Assembly (NCBI RefSeq): GCF_000003605.2
Contig: NW_003106095.1
Location: forward strand, 295,432-324,908
Reading direction: 5' to 3'
DNA length: 29,477 bases
Source of the DNA: Saccoglossus kowalevskii
Taxonomy: Eukaryota > Hemichordata > Enteropneusta > Harrimaniidae
The notes under the pieces are model-generated. The model worked only from the letters and a program-made list of their open reading frames with translations. It searched no databases and was not told where the DNA came from. Positions 1 through 12,300 of this stretch are shown piece by piece. The translations under genes and the position numbers were made by a program. Position 1 is the stretch's first letter; each line of letters begins with the position of its first letter.

Positions 1-65
1 TCATTTTTATTTTATTATATCTTGGGCCAAAGTTCAGTAAATACCCTTATACTTATGCTTATTAT

Positions 66-457
66 CAGAGGCACATTACTTGGGGTTTGCAACTACGGTG
101 ACATGATACCAAGATCCCGTTACAATCTCGCGCTCGCATAAGCGTTCCAACTCAGAAAAATGCGAATGCGCATGCCCGAGGTAACTAGGATACTGGGATG
201 TCCAGGTGAATCAAAATAGCTGCTCACAATATGACGGATTACGATAACTATATTTTTTGTATATTTTCGATGTATTACATTTTTTCACTATAAATGTGGT
301 AATACGTGTTTTATTGTTTTATTACAAACCGCCTATGTCATGTCAGAAGGTAGTAGCATCAGTCTCGCTAACTACGAGATGAGACTTGAATGGGATCTTG
401 ACATGATGTCATCATACAGTACTATGTGCGTTGCAAACCCCAAGTAATGTACCTCTG
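66..457. mobile_element. TIR element, family A copy 1 (MITE, 392 bp)
   Basis: Terminal inverted repeats of 28 bp with one mismatch start CAGAGG(C/T)ACATTACTTGG and end with the complement at 430-457. They are flanked by a perfect 7-bp direct repeat TTATTAT (59-65 and 458-464). Inner inverted blocks (CCAAGATCCC near 110 and GGGATCTTG near 393) extend the symmetry. There is no coding capacity. Copy 2 is at 10378-10770 in the opposite orientation. CAG...CTG termini recall hAT elements, but hAT duplications are 8 bp, so the superfamily is left open. Confidence 0.85.
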
Positions 458-510
458 TTATTATTTATTATTTATATTATCACTGATATTGTTTTTTTTT
501 GCTACTATAG

Positions 511-717
511 GCTATTTATAAGATGGTAGGAACTGTAATGAAAATGCCAGAAGATGAATCCACTCCAGAGAAGAGAACAGATAAGATATTTCGGCAAATG
601 GACAAGAACTCGGATGGAAAACTGTCACTGGAAGAATTTATTAGTGGAGCAAAAAATGACCCTTCCATAGTTAGATTACTGCAATGTGACCCAAGTGGGG
701 GTACACAGTTCATGTGA
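511..717 (+). CDS. NCALD: Neurocalcin/hippocalcin-type neuronal calcium sensor, last coding exon (partial gene)
   Basis: This is the C-terminal 68 residues of a neuronal calcium sensor, a small myristoylated EF-hand protein that binds Ca2+ and moves to membranes in neurons. A polypyrimidine stretch and an AG at 509-510 form the acceptor. The exon opens in frame with [16 protein letters not shown], the conserved linker before the last EF hand, and closes with a TGA at 715-717. The EF-hand 4 loop [12 protein letters not shown] has Asp, Asn, Asp, Ser and Glu at ligand positions 1, 3, 5, 9 and 12, so it should bind calcium. The tail [13 protein letters not shown] is diagnostic of the neurocalcin/hippocalcin/HPCAL1 group rather than visinin-like 1, recoverin or frequenin. 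The protein ends GGTQFM, one residue past the usual terminal QF. Earlier exons lie upstream of the window. Which vertebrate paralogue it matches best cannot be decided, because invertebrates usually have one co-orthologue. Confidence 0.93.
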   Translation, partial: AIYKMVGTVMKMPEDESTPEKRTDKIFRQMDKNSDGKLSLEEFISGAKNDPSIVRLLQCDPSGGTQFM

Positions 718-1849
718 GGTCAAGGGTCATCTAGGGGTCAGGACTTTTCAATGCTACTTAGTATTGTAGCATGGGCAGTTTTGAAAAGTGGATATCATGC
801 AAGTCGCAAAAAGTCGCATAACTTAGATCAAAGGTCAAACGTCAAACTTCACATGAGATGTGGTAGGGTTGTAGAATGGAACAAGATATCAAGCTGAAGG
901 GTAATTTTTGTGAATATTTAAGATGTATTATATTTCTGGAGTACTCTTTGCATTGTTACTATATACCAAATTTACAATCTTATCATTCCGACGTTATCCT
1001 CTAAAATTGTCATTTCATGACCCCTATATTTTGTATCTTATGCGCTTTTTGTCTTAGCTATTAGATTGCTCTATATCTTTCTCTTGTATGTGGTCTTGTG
1101 TTTTACAAGTATTTGTTTTTGTGTTCACGTCTCTCATTTATTGTGCACCCTATGCTTCTCACAAAAATGGTCTCTTCCACAACCTTCCTGGATATTGTCC
1201 GATTTCAAAGACTGAAACCACAAATTAAGTACTTTTTTTTCCTGATCAATAATATTTGTTTGCTGGAGTATAAATCTTTAGTACCATTAAGTTATTGGTC
1301 AGTAAAGCATTTCTATATATGGACACTAGAGGGCACTGCCTATAAAATCTCTCCATCTGGACACTAGAGGGCATTGCTTATAAAATCTTTTTGTTTGGTC
1401 ACTGAAGGGCACTATTAATAACATCTCCATCTGGTCACCAGAGGGCACTGCCTATAAAATCTCTCCATCTGGTCAATAGAGGGCACTCATTTTTTTCCAC
1501 TCAGATACTACCGCCCCCGGTAGATGGCACTGTTACCATTTCTGTATCTGGTCATTAGAGGGCACTGTTGATAATTTGTTGGGATACATGCATGTTTAAA
1601 GTCTCTTTATATAGGATCCCTGAAAGAATATATTATCCCGGTTTGTACATCGTATTGGCAAAATGTTATCACACTAATATATCTGTTGTAGAAACCATGA
1701 AAGGTCTTAGAAATAAATCATTGCCAGGCATTGCCCGAGTTAATTTCCCTGAGAACTCGTTTAACTTGATTCCAAATTAGCACCAATGAATTTTGCAAGT
1801 TAATGGATTAGTGATCAAACCAATACTTGTATATGCATGTAATAATAAA
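718..1849 (+). other. Presumptive 3' UTR of the neurocalcin gene
   Basis: No ORF here resembles a protein. Sequence downstream of the TGA is AT-rich and contains AATAAA at 1712-1717 and 1844-1849, either of which could direct polyadenylation. A degenerate minisatellite sits inside. The extent of the UTR is inferred only from these signals; calcium-sensor 3' UTRs are often long, so it may run further. Confidence 0.35.
1319..1575. repeat. Degenerate ~50-bp minisatellite (GAGGGCACT units)
   Basis: About six imperfect copies of a unit containing CTGGTCACTAGAGGGCACTG followed by a TATAAAATCTCTCCAT-like spacer. Units start near 1319, 1358, 1397, 1431, 1469 and 1547, with a divergent stretch around 1500-1540. 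The array lies in the presumptive 3' UTR of the neurocalcin gene. Unit length varies from roughly 35 to 55 bp. Confidence 0.75.
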
Positions 1850-2154
1850 GGTACTTCCCTCCCCCTCCTTCTCTTCTCAGATGGCCCAGATATAGCTTAT
1901 GACAAACAATGCAAGTTTGAAAATATAACAACTTGTGGGTAGATACATATTTCACACTATTATTAATGCTTCCAGGCACAAGGTCATATAGATACTGATA
2001 ATTCTCTTCTTTCTTTTTTTCTAACTTTTCACTGTATGGGATGCCATGCTAGTATTTGTTGTTTTATTACATTTCTGATTTGAGACATTCAAGCGACAAC
2101 TGATTTGTTTGGGTAATAGGGGAAATCGATATCCACTGTGATTACTTGCATGGC

Positions 2155-2277
2155 TTAAAGTGGGAGGTTCATCACCTGCGCATGCGGGAATTGAGTCCTA
2201 AGCGATGATAACAACACACGCTAAAAACGCTCATGGGTAAATGCTTGTTTGTGAAGGTGATGACTCCCTCGCTTTAA
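2155..2277. mobile_element. TTAA-flanked MITE, family B copy 1
   Basis: Begins TTAAAGTGGGAGGTTCATCA and ends TGATGACTCCCTCGCTTTAA, giving imperfect TIRs flanked by TTAA (2155-2158 and 2274-2277). The interior carries CCTGCGCATGCGGGAATTGA and TCATGGGTAAATGCTTGTTT, both shared with the copy at 11862-12017. Noncoding. The TTAA flank would fit a piggyBac-type target site, or a TA duplication inside it. Confidence 0.75.
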
Positions 2278-2796
2278 TGTTGCCAGCATTAGTCTTGTTG
2301 GTTTGACTTCATCTTGTGGTTTTTGAAATATTGTTACTGTAGTGATACTGCTTCCTCTTTAAAAACTAATGAGAATGATCTTTTAAATTTTGAAAAAAAG
2401 TTAGAAATATGCATTTTCTACTGAGAGTATTATTTTAGTGTGAGACCGTACACACAGTTTAAATTAAGCAGTAGCCATTTTACTGCTAGTGCAATGCATG
2501 ATGGGAGTAGTAACAGCGCCCTGTAGAATACAGAATTTACAATCTTTCACTTTAATGTTCAAGAATCCTAAAATCAAAAAAAAAAGCGAATTGATTATAA
2601 TTTTGCCATATAGTGTATTACCACCTGTAGAAAGTTTTGTTTGATCCTGAGAATGAAAGTGTCTTGTGCATTTGTCACATGCATTAGTACCACAGTATAT
2701 TAAGTAATGAATGGTAGGCTCAACATTATTCAGGTTTACTAGAGTGATGCACGAGTGACCATTGCATTCCTTGAATTGGACTACTGTAAAATGACT

Positions 2797-2971
2797 AATT
2801 TTCACTGGGTTTAAATTTCGCTGATTTACCATTTCAGGCATATTCAGGCAGTTTTAAATTGACGGTTTTATCATTTAGATAATGTGTTCTATGCTAAATT
2901 ACACATACACACTGAGTTTTAATTTAGCGCATTTTCATTTTAGCGAAATAAGCAAAATTAAAACCCAGTGA
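2797..2971. repeat. Small inverted-repeat cluster (ACTGGGTTTTAATTT motif)
   Basis: The arms ACTGAGTTTTAATTTAGCGC (2911-2930) and the complement of AAAATTAAAACCCAGT (2954-2969) form an imperfect hairpin. A third copy of the motif, CACTGGGTTTAAATTTCGCT, lies near 2803-2822. The structure looks like a small palindromic MITE. Noncoding. Confidence 0.5.
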
Positions 2972-5892
2972 ATAATTAACCCTATTCAGTACTTTGCATT
3001 ATGAAATACCATTGGTTAATGGTAAATGACTGCTTTTTTCATTGACAACCTGTACTAGTAGTGCATGAACTTACCAGTATGTTAATGATAGATGTATGTC
3101 TATATTCAAAATATTTTAATGATGCAGTATACAAGTAACCCTACCTTTTTGTTTATGTGCATTTCTATTGGAAACATATTTCTGACACAGCAAATACAGG
3201 ATACGTTTTCTTAATGGAACAGAACTGCATTCGTTTGGCAATCACTCATTTCATTCTGAAACACTATTAATTAGCCACTTTTAATTCTTTTTTCAAGTAG
3301 GACACTGGCAACCAACGTGTTCCACTGAGTAGTTGGCATTCAATCAGATATCTTAGCTAATCCCAGCAATCATTAACCAACTCGGTCATTATACAATGCA
3401 CATTTGAACCATGCATTTTAACGTATTCTATATGTCACATGCGACTTCCATATCAAACAGGACACAATGTTCATGGCGGCTGCAATGTTTCAACGTGCTG
3501 AACAAAATGATTGTCATTGTATGCTTCCACATCCTCACTCCACCACAATTTTGCCTCTACCATATTTTGAACAAAGAAAGTGATTCGAACAAAAATATAA
3601 AAGTTATTTAAATGTATTTAATAAGGTACAATGTCAAACCGTGTATAATATATAATGTCTAGAAAACTATTTGTAAATGTGGCATCTGAGTATTTATATA
3701 TGAACAAGCAGTTTTTTTTTCTTTTCTTTATAATTTGTTTTTGCAGAATTGGATTCACAACAAACAAAGCTTGATATTTTTTAATTTCACCAGTAAAAGT
3801 AGTTTGCAGATTTCTTTGTTCTAATTAATAGTTTAGATCTTCCAAACCAATATTGTATGTAGTGTGTCATACCAAGGTAAATGAATCTGTCTGAGACAAG
3901 CATAGCAACCGTTCTTAAGACAATCTGTCAGCCATATTAGATTCACTGCTATTTTTACATATCTATTATTCAAAGTCGGACCATCCAGCCTTCCTAGCAT
4001 TGAGATTCTCTGGGTTTGCTCAGGAGTAATTTTTCTTTCAATTGACCTCTATTTTGACCTGTGAATCTTCAGCTAAATATTCTCACAATACATATAGTTT
4101 TGCTCAATCATAGTTTATGAATAATCTTCTAGAATAATTTCCCTCTTATTTCAGGTTGATATTAGATCAGTAGCCTATTTTTTAACAGAAATACATAATT
4201 ATGATTCACTGGAATATGTAGCAGTTTTGTAGAAATGTACTTTTCATGTCTAGTTATACCACACTCATATGCCAAGCTATATTGTAACACAGCATAATGT
4301 ATTTAATTGTAAATCAGAGGCTGCTTTCGATCAAGCCAATCCGTATCACTCACTTCTCTTTCATTTACCCTAAACAGAAATTCCAAGATGGCGGCCATTT
4401 TGACCATAAATTTGTGGAGTAAAGAAACAAAAGATATCGAGCAAACAAATAAAATGGCAGCCATCGTGATATGTGTTTACAGAATGTGAACTTGAATGAA
4501 GTGAACAAAATCAACATAATTTCCACTGTAAATACAATTTCACATTAAATTTCCTATCATGGTTAGTCAAAAGAAATTTTTACTATAATATTAAATTAGA
4601 ACATGATTTATGTAGATTATTAAGATGCATGTGTCAAGGACTTGTCATTGCTCCAGTCAGTATACAGTTGCACTTTTGAATTATGATATTAAACTTTGAA
4701 TTTCATTTCTTGCCTCTGTTCAATAGTTCAGTCTCACCCATTCCCACCATATGATTCTATATTTAAGTTAAAACATCTAACGATTGTGTACAATGTATAT
4801 TTTTTAGAATGGACCATTAGAAACTGTTGGTGTAAAACTGTACACATTATTTTGTTTTCACTGGATGTTATTGGACTGTTTATTGGCTCAAAAAACAAAT
4901 CCCACTTGTATAGGGTAGAAATGCGTTTCCACCATATTGAATTTTGCAAAGGATTATGAGTGAACAATTTAACCACAGAGGATGCTTTGGGGAGCTCATA
5001 CCACTAATTGAATCTCTGTAGACGACAATGTTAACATATGACGAGATTGCTATATGAAAATGATGAATAAGTTTGAAAACATGGCTCAAAAATGGGAAAT
5101 CAACATGCCAGTAATCAACCACAAGAAAAAAACTAACATGTTGGCCAGCTCAAACTCTTACAAATCGCAGGTAAACGAGACACACCTACTGTATTTGGAT
5201 TGCACCTAGAGAAATCACTGGAAAAACACCAAGATTAGAACATTCAAATACATGCACATTAAACCCACAGGTACACAGTGACAGCCGCTAAGTAGTAAAC
5301 AAAAGACCACATGTTGGTCTCACCTTTGACCCAGGTGATGACGCCCTCAAACAGGGAGCACCTGAAAAAAAAAATACTTAAAAAATTTCATTGGTTCTTG
5401 CAAGCAGCCATTAGTTGATTAGTAACACGAGACCTGGGGTAATTTTGCATCTTTTCCATACAGGCCTGTGCTCACCAAACTGGACGTCTTCTCATTTTCA
5501 AGCAGCATTGTTCGTTGATTTTTTTTTAATTTTTGTGCTTAGCCTGTTAAGTAAGGTAATTACACCATAAAATTCAATTTTCAACCCATAATCCGGTGGA
5601 AACACATTTTTGACCAATACATACTGTACATACGTTTTTGAGGTTAGTGGGATGGTATATTTGGATATTTGACCTTACAACTGTGCTATCATGTGCATAT
5701 AAAATTTGTCGTAATGAATTAGGTGGGCATTTTCTTAACAGCCAGAACCAAACTATTGGGTGTGCATTACTCCAATGTTCTTGTAGGACAGCAGAGGTCA
5801 TTCAAGCAGTGGGTCACTTGTTCTCATATTAGGTTAGCCTATTTATTTCTGCATGAAAAACAAACAATATCCTGGGCATAATAAACTCCCTA
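2972..5892. other. Intergenic DNA, no gene recognised
   Basis: AT-rich sequence between the two convergent genes. The only ORFs are short, overlapping on both strands and without recognisable motifs. A weak inverted pair of (A)AAATGGC(G/A)GCCAT lies at about 4387-4401 and 4451-4465. I see nothing else supportable. Confidence 0.5.
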
Positions 5893-5898
5893 TTTATT
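5893..5898 (-). terminator. Candidate polyadenylation signal of the FAS1 gene
   Basis: AATAAA read on the minus strand (TTTATT on plus), 227 nt beyond the TAA stop. It is the first canonical hexamer I find downstream of the gene. No transcript data support it. Confidence 0.4.
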
Positions 5899-6124
5899 TC
5901 ACAGAATTATGGAAATGTTGCGACAGATAATTATCAATAAAAAAATCTATAATATACAAAATGTTCAAAAGTCTAACAGGATTTTGATCCATTATATCAG
6001 TCTACTGCATAAATTGTATTTATCGAAAATGGGTTACACGCCCAGAGTTAATAAAATTTGCATATCAGTGGTGCTTCATTAACATAACTGCTGAAGCCTT
6101 CGTACATTTTACAAATTAAATGGG

Positions 6125-6321
6125 TTAATATGGGAGCTGCAACTTGTCGATGGTGTGGATGACCCCATTGGTTGCCATGGTATCAGTTGCCGTGATGAGT
6201 GCATCATTCATCATTGTTCCACGTTGACCATTCCAGAAACGAATTCGCTGGCCATTGAGGGTTGGTAAACGCAGCGGAAACCACCACGCTGATTTGGCCA
6301 GTTGACTGCTACATACAACAT
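6125..6321 (-). CDS. TGFBI: FAS1 gene exon 13: end of FAS1 domain 4, stop
   Basis: Acceptor TTTGTATGACAG. Reads DVVCSSQLAKSAWWF, then strand LNGQRIRFWNGQRG and ATDTMATNGVIHTIDKLQL, followed by PY and a TAA. The protein ends directly after the H2 motif, so there is no linker, RGD or heparin-binding tail as in TGFBI or periostin. Confidence 0.95.
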
Positions 6322-9300
6322 CTGTCATACAAATTGAAAATATTGAATTTTATTAGGATGCAAGTATGAGAAAGTCAATGTTATTGGTCAAAAGTGGTCA
6401 CGTGATTGTTTGATAAATATTGATATTGGCCTCTCAGCATATTCCTTCTCTCTGATGCCATTTTGTGTGTTGCTTGCTTCTGATGTCCCAACATACGATG
6501 ATAAAAAGATGTATAACACTTTTCATATGTTTAATTTTGTTTTTAACTAAGACATGTTCCACTCACCATCTAGAATATGGTAATTTATCACATCAGTGAA
6601 TGCATTCTTATCATTGAAAAGGTTCTCCAAGTAATCTTGATCCAAGGATTCAAACGCTTGATTTGACGGAGCAAAAATTGTGAAAGGTCCTTCCTTTTCA
6701 AGTTTTTCCCCAATACCAATGAAATTGATTACTCTTAATAGAATAGAGAATGATGGGTCGGTTTTGATAATTTCCATTATACTGTTATATGGTGGAATCA
6801 GAACCTGAAAAAAAAAATATAAATTAAGTACTATTGATTCATTCCTGTTGAATTGTAGTGACCTAATTGCTCCTGATTGATATGATACATTTCTATCAGT
6901 ATCATTATTATTATCCAAAATTTGATCCCTTTATTTTGACACATTGTATCCTTGGATATTAAACTCAACTATTTTAACTTGTACCTGTAACTCCATTGCA
7001 TTAATTCCATGATATCAGACTCACCTGTTTCAGCACATACCCGAATAATCTTATGAATTACTTCATTGCATTATTTTGACACATACCTTATTAATCATAT
7101 GGATTACACCATTGCTTTATTTGACATATGCCTTATTAATCATATGGATTACACCATTGCATTATTATGACACATACCTTATTAATCATACAGATTACAC
7201 CATTGCATTATTTTGTCACATACCTTATTAATCATATGGATTACATCGTTGCATTATTTTGACACATACCTTATTAATCATATAGATTACACCATTGCAT
7301 TATTTTGTCACATACCTTATTAATCATATGAATTACATTGTTGCATTATTTTGACATATACCTTATTAATCATATAGATTACACCATTGCATTATTTTGT
7401 CACATACCTTATTAATCATATGAATTACGCCAAAGCATCCATAGAATTAACTACTCACACACATACTTTATTATTCCCATGAATTATGCCATTGCATCCC
7501 TGGAAATCAAACTCTAGTATTTCTGCACATACCTTATTAGTCATATGAATTACGCCATTGTATCCCTGGAAATCAAACTCTAGTATTTCAGCACATACCT
7601 TATTAGTCATATGAATTACGCCATTGCATCCATGGAAATCAAACTCTACTATTTCAGCACATACCTTATTAATCATATGAATTATGCGATTGCATCCCTG
7701 GAAATCAAACTCTAGTATTTCTGCACATACCTTATTAGTCATATGAATTACGCCATTGTATCCCTTGATATCGAAATCGAGTATTTCAGCACATACCTTA
7801 TTAATCATATACATTACGCCATTGCATCCCTTGATATCAAAATCGAGTATTTCAGCACATACCTTATTAATCATATGAATTACGCCATTGCATCCCTGGA
7901 TATCAGCCTCAACTATGTCAGCACATTCTACAGTAAGCCTTCTTGGAGAGCTGAGTGGCAACACCTAGGAATACCAAGTTGACAAAATGGAAAAAAAAAA
8001 TATTTTGTGAAAGGTTACAAAAGTTACTATGACAATTGCAATCTTATCAATTTTACGTTTGAGTGGATAAATGTTCGAGAAAGCGATTTTAAAGGGCGGT
8101 GGTCGGTGAGATATAGGTCTCATGTGAACAAAGATGGCGACTTTGACTGAGACGTTACCAAGCTTTAACTGGATAATTTCCTTGGTGATTGGAAGTTATC
8201 GGAGTAGTCATCGACGGCAGTTAGTGCATGTCGCGCCCAGGTCCAAATTCGTTCTCGTGATTTCCATTAGATCAGCGCATTGGATTGTGGAAAACTCAAT
8301 GTTTGTCAACACAAATGTCGCACATGCGCGGCACGACGACCATCGCCCTTTAACGTAATAATGCACCTCACTTCATCTTTTGGATAGAGAGATTTACAGC
8401 AGAGCTAAATAATGTATGAATATAGACGTTGATATGATGGTGTTGTACGTTGAAACAAGAAATACAAAATCTCTTAGTACAACTGTGGGGTTGTACGTAA
8501 CACGTGGAAAAGTATCCCGAACGATAAAGCGGCAATGCTGATTTTCACGGTCTCCTTATTAAATTTTACAATTACTGACTGCAACAATGACTCGAGAGAA
8601 AACTTGAGAGGGGTTAGATGTTATTAAATTACCAGTGACAAAGACCTGAGAGGCAGAGGGTTAAGTAAAATTTGCAAATGAAATAATCTCACATTATCTC
8701 ACACATAATTATGCTCCGAGCATTATCATCATGTTATTACGAGAATACTGCGATATTATGCAGATTGGTGTGCGCTGATCATAACAACCGACGCGTAAAT
8801 ACAGTACCATGGTATAAACTTACAATCGACTGTAGAGGCAAATAAACAATGATTGCAATGTTAAATCACAGTCCCTCTATCTATCTAGGGACTGTGGTCA
8901 AATGTATATATTACATTTGTTTTATCAAAACTCCACCCCCTATCAAGTGCCAGTAGTCTATATTGTGTCTTACAGATGGTTGAATTGTGTGTTGTTCTCT
9001 GCCAGAAAACATTTTCACTAAATTGAATCGAACCTGGTGCTCTTGTGAATACACTGAATTCGCCGCACTTCTATCATGAAAAGTAGTCTGCAGGAGCTCC
9101 TAATATCAGCCATGATTCTATGTATTTTCAACACAGGAAATGATTCGTGTTATAGTTGGTGCATTGGACTCAGATTATAAACAATGGGCATACTTTCACA
9201 CACCTTTGATTGGTACAACCGAAGACATTGTGTTTTTATTTGATTGCCGTCTTGTGTGTGTTGTGGTCCGATAACTATTTTATCACAAGTACTAGTACTC

Positions 9301-12300
9301 TCAATAAAGAAAGTTCTTTTCGTGGTAATTTGTCACCTCTGTGTTTTCCATTTATTAAGCAACATATCGATATACAACGAACAAACAAGTGAAAGAAAAA
9401 GAAATACTGGTTACATAATTTTAAGATGTTCAATACGGGAAAGCGTTTTCTTTAAAGCAGATGTAGCCAGATTTGTCCGGCACCCTGTCCTTGTTTCAAT
9501 TTGTTCAGTCTATCACTGCATTTAGAAAACAGTGACCATCATCCATGTATTCTAAACCAGCATTTTATTTTGTTTGTAATTCTGAAGTGTATGCATGTAA
9601 TAGTACATATAGATGTACGCGAGTCAGACCAGATTTTAGCACACCTTTGGAGCGAACTGATTCATTTCACACATCGCCACGTACATGACAATTGGTTATT
9701 TCTCGCGGCTCCCATTCTTGGGACCACGAAATAATAATTAGACGACAATGCAATAGGCTATCTTCCGCTTCGGTCGAGATCTCGCGAGTAACTATAGACG
9801 TTCACTCATTTACGTAATTATTGTTTGCAAATGACCTGACCTATCCAGAATGGAAGTAACATGTACCGAATGATAATCGTGACTGATAACAACCATGATA
9901 CAAAATGTGGCCATAACACGACTCAGACCACAACAAAATCTAATCCCGATATTTCTTGGCAACAAATGCACTCAAATACTGATAGAAGGACTGTGCCAGA
10001 ACTTTCACTTTCCGTCAAACATTCTCTGCCATCTCCTGCACAATACGTTGGCTCAAACTGGCGTTATAACTGTTATACTATACATATCAAATTTTATTTT
10101 CATTTTTGCTAACGCTGGAGTTTTCCATCCAAACAAACGCTTCGTGGAGAGCAGATACTGTCCCCGGATACTGTCAGTGCATACGTTCAGAAATGACGTT
10201 ACAGATCTCGCCATTGAGAGCAGCGGCTTGCCACCAGCTTAATAACCCATTTTCAAACCCGTGTTATGGAGCAATCAAAGATACATAAGATCTATTTTTT
10301 ATTATATTTTTAAATTATCTTGGCAAAAACATGATAAGATTGATGTTATACAGTTGTAGGTATGATTTTAGTATTACCAAAGGTACATTACTTAGAGTTT
10401 GCAACGCGCATAGTAATGTATGGTGACATCATGCCAAGATCCCATTCAAGGGTCATCTCGTAGATAGTGAGACTGATACTACGACCTTCTGACATGACAT
10501 ATACTAGTATCAATGTTCGAGGGTTTTAATAAAACACGTCTCACCACTATCATAGTGGAAAAATGTAATACATCGAAAATGTACAGAAAATATAGTTCTC
10601 GTAATCCGTCTTATCATGTGCAACTATTCTGATCCATCCCAGTATCATAGTTACCTTGGGCATTTGCATTTGCATTGTTCTGGGTTGGGAATGCTTATGC
10701 GAGAGCGAGATTGAAATGGGATCTTGGTATCACGTCACGCTATTTGCAAACCCCAAATAATGTACCTTTGGTATTAATAATAGTTTTTATTATTTTTTGA
10801 TGGAATTATACTTACGTTCGAGCAAGTACCAATTCTCATGGTCTCTCCATTGGATGTAGTTATTTCTTCGTTTATGCGCTCTCCAATATCACTGTATGTC
10901 ATGGATTGGTCGGCTATGATGTGATACATCAAAATATGACGTAATCGTCCACTGTCTTGTAGCGTTTCAAACATTTCCTCAGGTAAATCCTGCATACATC
11001 ATGATAAACAAAGAAAGGTATTATTTTATGCGCATGCGCAGGGAAATTCTCCATCATAAATACGTAGTTGAGGGGGGCAATGATAGATATTTTCCACGAA
11101 CGAAAACTCTTAAGCTATTTTTTCACACAAAAGACTGACTTCGAACTCTCGATATAATTATCAGGTTTATCAAGACTTCATAATCAGTGTACTACGTTTG
11201 GTGTAAGTAACTTTAAGACTGAAGGTGAAAGTTTCGATGAACCAGGCGATGTTATTAAATTGCTGGTCGAACCAATCACAGAGCAGTTTGTCAACGATCA
11301 AATTGTATATATACTTCGATTCAATTGGAGCAGAGCGAGCTGATATTGTTACGAAATGTGTAATTTACGTATACAATTGACATAGATGACGGACACATAC
11401 TAAACAATAATTTCATCTGAAAATATATAATTATAGGCAACTGTATGTAGGTATAATGTATGAGTAAGGTGTATTCAGGTCGGTTCGGCTTCGCTGACTA
11501 GAGATACAGTGAAAATCGATTCATCTCGTCATTAAAACATGAGCAGAACGCAACATTTTGTTTTTGTTTGTGATTTACAGAAATAATAATTGGAAGTAAA
11601 GTAAAAGTACAGCCGGTATGATATTGCATCTATAGGTCCATCGTCAAAAAAGTGGCAAGTTTATCATCACCAGGCGATGTCTAGTATGACCTCTTACATT
11701 TAGAATTATCAACATCAGCCATGTTTATAATCAGCTTGACGCGAGAGAGCCTAATTTACATGCAACATTCCACATTATATTTTAATAGAATTATAGAGGG
11801 CGCAGTTAACTATGACCGTTCGGTAATAATCGGTAGTGCGTGTTGTCAATTCATGGCTCATTTAAAGCGGGAGGTTCGTCACCTGCGCACGCGCGGGAAT
11901 TGAGTCCCAAGTTGATTGAGTCCCAAGCGCAAAGATTCATGGGTAGACGCTTGTTTGTAAACAATGACACGCTATGGCCATCGGACGCATGCGCAGGTGA
12001 CGACTCCCCCGCTTTAATTAAAATACAAACGGCATCACTACCCGGTTGTCCAACTGCCCTGATTTTCGCTGTAGAATAAACCCGTAAAACAACTAGATCT
12101 TTCGATAAATTGTATTGGGTTACCTGAATCGCCTCGTCAGTTGGTACAAAGAATGTAACATCTTTTGTATCTCTCAAGTACAGCCCGAGTTCAGATTTGT
12201 CAACCATCCGTTTAACCTCACCATTAAGTAAGTCCATTAGTGAGAAGGCTGAAAGCAAAATAGGAGGCACATTTTGTAGAATAGTGTGATGTAAACTGGC

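Noticed and set aside
2464-2841. 125-codon minus-strand ORF
   Set aside because: No recognisable domain, no splice context, runs into the palindromic repeat at 2797-2971.
7032-7920. CRISPR-like regularly spaced repeats
   Set aside because: Units are contiguous with no unique spacers, derive from an adjacent eukaryotic exon, and no cas genes exist.
9861-10288. Overlapping plus-strand ORFs of 60-115 codons
   Set aside because: No motifs, mutually overlapping frames, inside intron 10 of the opposite-strand gene.
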